A stretch of DNA of 64,000 bases, taken from assembly GCA_021604665.1 (NCBI GenBank), contig BQJK01000001.1, positions 496,001-560,000 of the forward strand. Direction: 5' to 3'. Source of the DNA: Rhodomicrobium sp. (GTDB lineage: Bacteria > Pseudomonadota > Alphaproteobacteria > Rhizobiales > HXMU1428-3). Below the pieces are notes generated by a model, which was given only the letters and a program-made list of their open reading frames with translations, did not search any database and was not told where the DNA came from. Shown in pieces: positions 1 to 7,111 of this stretch (within the stretch, counting starts at the first letter, position 1; every line of letters starts with the position of its first letter). The position numbers were made by a program, and so were the translations under genes.

Positions 1-2
1 GC

Positions 3-518
3 ATTATCGACTTTCTGGAAACAAGAAACAAAGCGCTTATTGAAATTGCTAAGCAAGTAAAAGAGCTGCCTTATGTCTATGCAGAGCATTATATGCCGCA
101 TGATGTCGAGACCAGAGAAATCAGCACAGCAAAATCACGTAAAGAACATTGCGAGGGAGTAGGGCTGAGGCCAATTATTGCAGGCTCAAAAATCCCGGTT
201 GTTGACGGAATCAACGCGGCCCGAACGCTTATTCCAAAATGCGTATTTGATGCCATCAAGTGTGAGCGCGGCATTGAGGCCTTGCAAGCCTACAGGACGG
301 AAAAAAACGAAGAGAAGGACGTTTTTGGCGCGAAACCGCTGCACGACTGGTCAAGTCACGCAGCCGATGCATTCAGAGAATTAGCGGTTAACCTGTTTGA
401 TGTGAAGAAAGCCAAGAGCCAGCGAACAGCCTCACTCGTTGAATATGATGTGATGACTTACCACGACGATTACAGATCGGGCACCACAGCAGGCGTGGAT
501 GATTATAACCCATGGTAA
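3..518 (+). CDS. Phage terminase large subunit, C-terminal part (5' end outside window)
   Basis: Frame is open from position 3 (IIDFLETRNKALIEIAKQVKELPYVYAEHYMPHDV...); the motif PLHDWSSHAADAFRELA is typical of the terminase nuclease C-terminus; lies upstream of portal and capsid genes. Confidence 0.82.
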   Translation: MIDFLETRNKALIEIAKQVKELPYVYAEHYMPHDVETREISTAKSRKEHCEGVGLRPIIAGSKIPVVDGINAARTLIPKCVFDAIKCERGIEALQAYRTEKNEEKDVFGAKPLHDWSSHAADAFRELAVNLFDVKKAKSQRTASLVEYDVMTYHDDYRSGTTAGVDDYNPW

Positions 519-1087
519 CAGTCAAGCCGATTAACAAAATAGCGGTGCATTACATTTGCACACACCTCAGAGAGATTGATAAGCGGGAAATATACCCGCT
601 GTTTTTCTTTGATGACCCCGAACATTTAACAGCCGCAACCATGTGGGCGCTTGAGCATGGCAAGGGTCGCATCATTTGGGCTAACGGACTGCCAGCGGCT
701 TTGATTGGCGTGCATCCAGAGGCAAACGGCCCGTCTTGTTGGCGCGTGTTTGCCTTTGGCACAGACAACTGGAAATCTGCCGCCTATCTCTGCATGAGAG
801 AGCTAAGAAAGCTGGCCCGTGAGGTTATCCGGGAGACGGGCGCTATGCGTATGCACTGTGACAGTCTTGAGGAACACACAGAAGCCCATAGCTGGATTGA
901 GCGGATGGGCGGCGAGGTTGAAAGCGTGATGCCACATTATGGCAAGAATGGCGAGACCTATCGCCGATATGTTTGGCTGAGGGATAGATCAGCATTCATG
1001 AGTGATCCTAATTGGAAGGAATATGCAGCATGTGCGGAGGCGGAGGAAACAAAGTCGAACCACTTGAGCCACATTCGGGCTCGGTGA
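512..1087 (+). CDS. Phage GNAT-like protein, T7 gp13 (internal virion protein A)-like
   Basis: 191 aa; acetyltransferase-like layout (AALIGVHPE...CWRVFAF...EAHSWIERMGGEVESVMPHYGKNGETYRRYVW); position between terminase and portal. Confidence 0.6.
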   Translation: MVTVKPINKIAVHYICTHLREIDKREIYPLFFFDDPEHLTAATMWALEHGKGRIIWANGLPAALIGVHPEANGPSCWRVFAFGTDNWKSAAYLCMRELRKLAREVIRETGAMRMHCDSLEEHTEAHSWIERMGGEVESVMPHYGKNGETYRRYVWLRDRSAFMSDPNWKEYAACAEAEETKSNHLSHIRAR

Positions 1088-1197
1088 CATTTAATTCAAC
1101 ACCTGCGCAGCCAGATTCTGGCAAGCGGCGTGAAGCCATGCGGCAGAGCGGTTACAGGCCACAGCGCCAGCGCGCAACTATGCTGACAGGAGAATAA
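1030..1197 (+). CDS. Small phage protein, MC-Gly-rich N-terminus and ATMLTG C-terminus (array copy 1)
   Basis: MCGGGGNKVEPLEP...QRQRATMLTGE; start set by comparison with copies 2-4 (ORF track start 1012 is upstream). Confidence 0.65.
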   Translation: MCGGGGNKVEPLEPHSGSVTFNSTPAQPDSGKRREAMRQSGYRPQRQRATMLTGE

Positions 1198-1199
1198 TC

Positions 1200-1373
1200 A
1201 TGTGTTTCGGAGGTGGTGGTGGCGGCAAAGCGCCAGAGCAAACAACAGAGGCGCCTGTGCAACAGCAGCCTGCTGAAAAAACGACAATGCGCGAAAGCAC
1301 CCGCGCCAGATACACGCCAAAACCTAAAACAGCAACCATGCTGACTGGCGGCACACAGGAAGGCGGGTTTTAA
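1200..1373 (+). CDS. Small phage protein, MC-Gly-rich/ATMLTG (array copy 2)
   Basis: Manual translation MCFGGGGGGKAPEQTTEAPVQQQPAEKTTMRESTRARYTPKPKTATMLTGGTQEGGF*; missing from ORF track (below size cutoff). Confidence 0.65.
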   Translation: MCFGGGGGGKAPEQTTEAPVQQQPAEKTTMRESTRARYTPKPKTATMLTGGTQEGGF

Positions 1374-1376
1374 ATC

Positions 1377-1553
1377 ATGTGCGGATCAAAATCAAGCCCG
1401 GCTGAAACACCAACACCACCACCGACCACAAATCTAGTGGCGGTTAAACCGACAGACGGCACAGAGCCACGGCGTCACCATATGCGGCGCATGGGTGGTC
1501 ACATGCCGCGAACAGCAACAATGCTAACACAAACACCGGAAGGAATAAGCTAA
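1377..1553 (+). CDS. Small phage protein, MC.../ATMLT (array copy 3)
   Basis: Manual translation MCGSKSSPAETPTPPPTTNLVAVKPTDGTEPRRHHMRRMGGHMPRTATMLTQTPEGIS*; TAATG overlap with next gene. Confidence 0.62.
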   Translation: MCGSKSSPAETPTPPPTTNLVAVKPTDGTEPRRHHMRRMGGHMPRTATMLTQTPEGIS

Positions 1554-1762
1554 TGTGTGGAGGAGGAGGATCTCAACCAGCTCAACCAGCGCCTGAAAGA
1601 CCAAAAGCCCCGCCAAGTGAGCGGGAGGCTAAGGGCGCATCTATCCAAGATAGCCAGCGCGATGCACGATTAAGAGCAGCGTCAGGCCGCAAGGCCACCA
1701 TATTAACCAGTACGCTTGGCGCTGGCGACCCCACAACAGCTAAGCCACGGCTAGGCGTTTAA
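1553..1762 (+). CDS. Small phage protein, MC-Gly-rich/ATILT (array copy 4)
   Basis: MCGGGGSQPAQPAPERPKAPPSEREAKG...GRKATILTSTLGAG; same N- and C-terminal signatures as copies 1-3. Confidence 0.65.
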   Translation: MCGGGGSQPAQPAPERPKAPPSEREAKGASIQDSQRDARLRAASGRKATILTSTLGAGDPTTAKPRLGV

Positions 1763-1763
1763 T

Positions 1764-3470
1764 ATGCAATGCAAAGCGCTTAAGAAACGGTACGATGCTT
1801 TAAAGACTTCTACCGAACGTGTGAATTGGGAATCCCATTGCGAAGAGCTGGCCCGCGTTATCATGCCAAAGAGGCAGGGCTTTGTTGGCACAATGACGCC
1901 GGGGACAAAGCGGCAAGAGCGCTTACTCTCATCCTTTGGTATTTGGGTGAACGAAACACTGGCTGGCGGGCTGCATGGCTTTGCAACTAATCCAAGTGCC
2001 AAATGGTTCTCGTTAGGCATGGCAGACAACCGCCAGAGCGAAGACCCGGCGGTCAAGAAATATCTCTCAGACGTTGAAGAGATCATGTGGGCTCGCATGT
2101 ATGCCCCCGGCTCAAACCTCATTACAGCATTGCACGAAAGCTACCTAGATATTGGCTGCTTCGGCACAGCTGGCCTTTATATCGATTGGGATGAAAAGGG
2201 CGAGCATCTTACATTTGAAAGCCGCGAGCTTTGTAACCTTGTGCTGGCTGAAAGCAACAGAGGGTTGATTGATACAGTATTCAGGCGGTTTAGCTGGACA
2301 ATCAGGCAGGCGGCGCAGGAATGGGGCAAAGAGAATTTGTCTGAGGAATGCCAGAAGAAGATGGCTGCCAATAAATGGGATGATAAAATCACCATCATTC
2401 ATGCCATATTCCCACGTGACGAATATAATAACAAATACGGTGAGGGCGCGCCGCAAAACCAGCCGATTGCTAGCCTTTATTTCGAATTAGATGCAGAGCA
2501 TAAGCTTGAAGAGGGCGGCTACCCTGAAATGCCCTATGCCATTGCCAGATGGTCTCGCATCACTGGTGAGGTTTACGGCCGTGGCCCCGGCATGACAGCC
2601 CTTGCAGATTTGAACATGCTACAGGCTAAAGAGCTGACCATCATCAAGGCTGGTCAAAAGGCTGTTGATCCTAGCTATCTGATTAGACATGACGGCTTTA
2701 TTGACCCTATGCGCCTAATCCCTGGCGGCATCACCAAAGTACGCGGCAACCCACGTGACGCTGTTCTGCCTATGCCGTTTCAGGGCAATCTCGCCTATGG
2801 GCGGGAGGATATTCAGGCTCTCGAATCCCGCATCATGAATACATTTCACGTTGATCAGCTACAGTTCATCAATGATGTGAAAATGACAGCCACAGAGGTG
2901 ATGCAGCGCACACAAGAGCGCATGAGATTGCTTGGACCGATGTTAGGCCGCCTAGAGAGCGAACTGCTCGGCCCGCTTGTAGCGCGTGTTTATGGCCTAC
3001 TTGACAGGCTTGAACTGTTGCCTGAACCACCAGAGCAGATCATAGGCTCAGATTTCACGGTTCAATATGTCTCACCGATTGCGCAGGCACAACGGGCTGT
3101 TGAGATTGATACATGGCGGCAGTTTGTGGCGGCGTGTGAAGTTTACCTGCAAACACCAGAGACAGCAGCCGGCTTCTTTGAGCAATACCCAGTTGAGAAC
3201 GTGGCAGCGCACTTTGCCAAGCTACTTAACCTTGATCCCGACCTATCAGCTTCTAATGAGCAGCGTGAAGCCTCAGCTCAGCAACAACAAATGATGCAAA
3301 TGGCTCAGATGGCACAGCCAGCACTTCAGGGAGCGCAAGCGGTTAACCAGCTTTCACAGGCAGGGGCAAACATTCCAGCCGACATTGAGGGCGCACAAGC
3401 CCTTCAGGATAATATTGATCCAGAGCAAGCGCAAGCCATGCTTGAGCAGGTCGGAGGCATCCCACAATGA
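1764..3470 (+). CDS. Portal / head-to-tail connector protein (T7 gp8-like)
   Basis: 568 aa; W.......ELARVIMPKR, LAGGLHGFATNPSAKWFSLGM, GQKAVDPSYLI; Gln-rich C-terminus; gene position. Confidence 0.9.
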   Translation: MQCKALKKRYDALKTSTERVNWESHCEELARVIMPKRQGFVGTMTPGTKRQERLLSSFGIWVNETLAGGLHGFATNPSAKWFSLGMADNRQSEDPAVKKYLSDVEEIMWARMYAPGSNLITALHESYLDIGCFGTAGLYIDWDEKGEHLTFESRELCNLVLAESNRGLIDTVFRRFSWTIRQAAQEWGKENLSEECQKKMAANKWDDKITIIHAIFPRDEYNNKYGEGAPQNQPIASLYFELDAEHKLEEGGYPEMPYAIARWSRITGEVYGRGPGMTALADLNMLQAKELTIIKAGQKAVDPSYLIRHDGFIDPMRLIPGGITKVRGNPRDAVLPMPFQGNLAYGREDIQALESRIMNTFHVDQLQFINDVKMTATEVMQRTQERMRLLGPMLGRLESELLGPLVARVYGLLDRLELLPEPPEQIIGSDFTVQYVSPIAQAQRAVEIDTWRQFVAACEVYLQTPETAAGFFEQYPVENVAAHFAKLLNLDPDLSASNEQREASAQQQQMMQMAQMAQPALQGAQAVNQLSQAGANIPADIEGAQALQDNIDPEQAQAMLEQVGGIPQ

Positions 3471-3784
3471 CAGAGCAAGAAAGACAGAAGCGGCTACTAG
3501 CTGATTACAAGGATGTGTTTGAGAGTGAAGCTGGGCAGCGCGTTCTGGCTGACATTATGAGGCTTGGCGGCTTATTCGACACTATTGAGACCAACGACCA
3601 AATGGAAGTTGGCAAAATGGTCGGGCGGCAAAATCTGGCAAAAGAAATTGCGGTCTTAAATGGGTGCGGGCTTGAGAAATTTATTGAAACACTAAGGAGC
3701 GGGAATGATGAACGAAGAGAGCATGGAAACGGAATTGAGCAACGAGAATCAGGATTTAACAGCACAGACCACTGGAATTACTGA
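3467..3784 (+). CDS. Bbp19-like small phage protein
   Basis: 105 aa; YKDVFESEAGQRVLADIMRLGGL...MVGRQNLAKEI; sits between portal and scaffold, overlaps both neighbours. Confidence 0.6.
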   Translation: MTEQERQKRLLADYKDVFESEAGQRVLADIMRLGGLFDTIETNDQMEVGKMVGRQNLAKEIAVLNGCGLEKFIETLRSGNDERREHGNGIEQRESGFNSTDHWNY

Positions 3785-4604
3785 CGAAGGCGTAGACGAT
3801 GGCGGCGATGTCGACGAAAGCCGGTCGTGGATTAATGATCTACCTGATGATTTGAAGGACGCAAAAACCTGGAACCGGTTCACCAAGGGTGACGACACCC
3901 GGATGGTGAGCGTCCCAGAGAGTGTTTTGAAGACCCACCTTAGCCTTGAGGGCATGCTAGGCGATAGAAATAAAGCACCAGAGACTGATGAAGAACTTAA
4001 CCAACTGCGCACCAATCTGGGCTGGAAAGAGGATTACGAGGATTACAGCAAATCCATTGAGCGGCGCGAGATGCCTGACGGGATTGAATATGATCAATCT
4101 GAGGAAGATTTTCTTTTGCAGATGGCCCATGAAAGCGGTGTTTCGGTTAAAGACGCTCAAGCACGTTATGACGCCATTGTTGACAGCAAGCTAAAGCAAC
4201 TCGAGATGCAAAGAAGCGAAGAGGAAGCTTATCGCGGTAAGGTCGAGGATGAATATAAGAACCGTTATGGCGGTGACCTCAATCTTTTAAAGAATCGCGG
4301 TATGGCAGGCATGAGAGATTACGCTGATGACAACCTTATTAAGCTTATGGAAACAGCCGAAGTAGACGGCTTCAAGCTTGGTGATCATCCCTTAATGTTT
4401 GGCCTATTCGAAAAACTTGGAAAGGAATCTCTTGGCCTTGGAAATGAGCGCGGGAGATCTAACGCCGAAACAGGTGATGCCATTCAAGAACAGATAAACA
4501 GCCTGCTGACATCCGCTGAGTATCGGGATCAGAGCCATGTTGGCCATTCGGCTGCTGTGAAGAAAATGTTTAAGTTACAACAACGCCTAGCAGGTGAAAT
4601 CTAG
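3705..4604 (+). CDS. Putative capsid assembly (scaffolding) protein
   Basis: 299 aa acidic, predicted helical/disordered protein immediately before capsid gene. Confidence 0.7.
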   Translation: MMNEESMETELSNENQDLTAQTTGITDEGVDDGGDVDESRSWINDLPDDLKDAKTWNRFTKGDDTRMVSVPESVLKTHLSLEGMLGDRNKAPETDEELNQLRTNLGWKEDYEDYSKSIERREMPDGIEYDQSEEDFLLQMAHESGVSVKDAQARYDAIVDSKLKQLEMQRSEEEAYRGKVEDEYKNRYGGDLNLLKNRGMAGMRDYADDNLIKLMETAEVDGFKLGDHPLMFGLFEKLGKESLGLGNERGRSNAETGDAIQEQINSLLTSAEYRDQSHVGHSAAVKKMFKLQQRLAGEI

Positions 4605-4744
4605 GCGTTGAGAGCGGGCACTCCCTAAACGGAACCGCAAGACCAGCCCTTAGGACCGGGCTCTAAAATCTGTCCAGCTACGAACCACCCTCACCAGGTG
4701 GGTACTCAAGGCGAGCAATCCAAAAAATTTAAAGCTGAAAGGAA
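4605..4744 (+). promoter_or_regulatory. Capsid gene leader with several inverted repeats (candidate structured 5' UTR)
   Basis: 140-nt noncoding gap in a tightly packed module; AGCCC...GGGCT and CCACC...GGTGG pairings; preceded by a 10-bp hairpin at 4581-4610. Confidence 0.4.
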
Positions 4745-4750
4745 TTGGCT

Positions 4751-5659
4751 ATGTCAGTCAATATTACTACAGCTTTTGTGAATCAATTTAAGGCAAATGT
4801 CGATATGTTGGTTCAGCAAAAGGGTTCTCGTTTAAGCTCTTGTGTTGAACATGAAAACATTACAGGCGAAAGCGCCTATTTTGAACAGATTGGTTCTACA
4901 GAAGCAGTGGACATTACGTCCCGGCATATGGACACACCCCGTGTTGATACGCCACACGAAAGACGCCGCGTAACAACTACTGGCGCAGTATGGGCAGATC
5001 TGATCGATAGAGAAGATAAGCTCAGAATGTTAATCGATCCAACATCAGACTATGCAAAAGCCGCTATGTGGGCTCTTGGTCGGAAGCGTGACGATGTCAT
5101 CATCGCCGCCGCTGATGGTATTGCATATACTGGCAAGGACGGTTCAACGCAAACAGCATTTGACACCAATATGGTTGTTGATGTGCAAACCGTTGCAACT
5201 GGTGTTTCAGCTGCTGACGCTGGCCTTAACGTTGAAAAGCTGCTCGCAGCGAATGAACTGTTAATGGCTAATGACGTTGATCCTGATGAGAAGAAATATT
5301 GTGTGGTTAACGCCAGACAAGTTCGCTCACTATTAGGTGATACACGCGTCACAAGCCACGACTTCAACACTTTGAAGCCTCTTGTTTCAGGCACCATCAC
5401 TGAATACGCAGGGTTCACACTGATCCCGACACAGCGTATTGGCACTGATGCCAACTCTGATGACAAGTGTCTTTTCTGGGTTAAGTCAGGCATGAAGCTG
5501 GCCATTGGCGCTGATATTGAAGTTAAGGTGTCAGAGCGTGCGGACAAGAACTATTCAATGCAAGTCTGGGCACGTCAAAATGTTGGTTGCACCCGTATGG
5601 AAGAAACCAAAGTGGGTTACATTGAATGTGACATCGCTTCAGGACCTACAGGAGCATAA
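4751..5659 (+). CDS. Major capsid protein
   Basis: MSVNITTAFVNQFKANVDMLVQQKGSRL...RHMDTPRVDTPHERRRV..., podovirus capsid family (Phage_capsid_2-like); ATG at 4751 preceded by GAAAGG. Confidence 0.88.
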   Translation: MSVNITTAFVNQFKANVDMLVQQKGSRLSSCVEHENITGESAYFEQIGSTEAVDITSRHMDTPRVDTPHERRRVTTTGAVWADLIDREDKLRMLIDPTSDYAKAAMWALGRKRDDVIIAAADGIAYTGKDGSTQTAFDTNMVVDVQTVATGVSAADAGLNVEKLLAANELLMANDVDPDEKKYCVVNARQVRSLLGDTRVTSHDFNTLKPLVSGTITEYAGFTLIPTQRIGTDANSDDKCLFWVKSGMKLAIGADIEVKVSERADKNYSMQVWARQNVGCTRMEETKVGYIECDIASGPTGA

Positions 5660-5661
5660 TC

Positions 5662-6165
5662 ATGGCAGTAGTAAATGAAAAAAGCTCATTCATCACTAAT
5701 CTTGATGCTGAGCCTCGGGTTTTAAACACAGCTGGCTTATATGGCGGCGTGACCCGATCTTATACAATCGTCCATGAAATTACAGCAGCGGATAGCGATA
5801 CTTCGACTTATCGCCTTTTGCGGTTGCCTTCTAATGTTCGGTTGCTTGGTTCTTCTACCATCAGCTGGGATGACATGGCTGACACAGGCTCACCGACAAT
5901 TGATATTGGTGTTGCAAATGTGAGCGGTGAAACCCGGATCACTGATGACCCTGATGCTATTAATGATGGCCTTGACGCAGCTGCGGCTGCAGCCAAGACA
6001 ACCGTTATTAAAACCATAGACAATTATGGCAAACAGCTGTGGGAATTTGTTAGCGGCCAGACAACAGATCCCAAGGGCGACCTTGAGATCTATGTCTCAA
6101 TTGTTGATGCGGACGTTAACCTTGGCGGCACTCTTGTCGCTCAGTTTGACATTACATTTGACTAA
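5662..6165 (+). CDS. Putative head decoration/stabilisation protein
   Basis: 167 aa, predicted beta-rich, directly downstream of capsid. Confidence 0.5.
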   Translation: MAVVNEKSSFITNLDAEPRVLNTAGLYGGVTRSYTIVHEITAADSDTSTYRLLRLPSNVRLLGSSTISWDDMADTGSPTIDIGVANVSGETRITDDPDAINDGLDAAAAAAKTTVIKTIDNYGKQLWEFVSGQTTDPKGDLEIYVSIVDADVNLGGTLVAQFDITFD

Positions 6166-6170
6166 CAGAG

Positions 6171-6195
6171 TGGGGAGCTTCGGCTCCCCATTTTT
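6171..6195 (+). terminator. Rho-independent terminator
   Basis: TGGGGAGC-TTCG-GCTCCCCA then TTTTT. Confidence 0.9.
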
Positions 6196-6212
6196 ATTTA
6201 AAAGGAAAGATT

Positions 6213-6482
6213 ATGAATCCCAAATTCCAACGATATATTGATGCAAAGCGGGACGGTAAGTCTATTGAGGATTGTGTTCGAGCTGCTTTGCCAGCTGTAG
6301 ATGAAAACTCAACACGCTTTAAGCAATGGGTTGCTTTTGCAGAAACCCATTACACAGACATCAGGAAGACGATTAAACTGGAGGGACTAAACAAATCCAA
6401 GCTGAAGGTTGTTAGCAAGAAAACACCAGCTAAAAAGCCCACAGTTAAGGCCACAGCGCCAGAAGCGACTGAGGAAGAATAA
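6213..6482 (+). CDS. Small phage protein with basic Lys/Ala/Pro C-terminal tail
   Basis: 89 aa, ...KKTPAKKPTVKATAPEATEEE; preceded by AAAGGAAAG. Confidence 0.55.
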   Translation: MNPKFQRYIDAKRDGKSIEDCVRAALPAVDENSTRFKQWVAFAETHYTDIRKTIKLEGLNKSKLKVVSKKTPAKKPTVKATAPEATEEE

Positions 6483-6484
6483 TC

Positions 6485-7108
6485 ATGGCCGCGCCAGTAG
6501 ACAGCACAGCAGCCCTCTGCAATCGCTTTTTAACGCGCATTGGGGCAAATGAAATATCTTCTCTTGATCAGGAGAGCAAAGAGGCTCGCGTCTGCAAGGC
6601 AAATTTTGAATATTTGCGTGATGACGTGAACTCAGCACATGCATGGGGATTTGCTTTAAAACTTGGTACATTGGCACAATCAGCATCAAGCCCTGAATGG
6701 GGGGCAACCTATCAATATGCTATCCCAACTGATCTATTGGGTTTCATTACGAGCAAGGGTGAGATTCAGGGTCTTGAAGAGCCTTATAGAATTGTTGGTG
6801 ATTATATCGTCACAAATGCCGCCACAGTTCAGATTGAATATGTTTCCCGTGTTGAAAACCTGAATAAATGGACACCGCAAGCCCGTGAGGCACTTATCTC
6901 AAGAATGCAGGCCGAACTTGCATCAGGCCTTACAGGCAGCTCAGGCGGCGTTAAAGCCTATTGGGATATGTATATTGAAAAGCTTTCTATTGCCGGTGCC
7001 TATAATGGCGCTGAATCCACACCCCGCGAATTTATAGTTGATACATGGCTTTCATCGAGATCAGGCCATATCACCAGCTATGGCGGCATTAAAGTGTCGG
7101 ACTTTTAG
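6485..7108 (+). CDS. Tail tubular protein A (T7 gp11-like)
   Basis: CNRFLTRIGANEISSLDQESKEARVCKANFEYLRDDVNSAHAWGFALK; IGDYIVTN-like motif; order. Confidence 0.85.
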   Translation: MAAPVDSTAALCNRFLTRIGANEISSLDQESKEARVCKANFEYLRDDVNSAHAWGFALKLGTLAQSASSPEWGATYQYAIPTDLLGFITSKGEIQGLEEPYRIVGDYIVTNAATVQIEYVSRVENLNKWTPQAREALISRMQAELASGLTGSSGGVKAYWDMYIEKLSIAGAYNGAESTPREFIVDTWLSSRSGHITSYGGIKVSDF

Positions 7109-7111
7109 CCC

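Noticed and set aside
5050-5547. 165-aa reverse ORF in capsid gene
   Set aside because: Antisense shadow ORF of a clear capsid CDS
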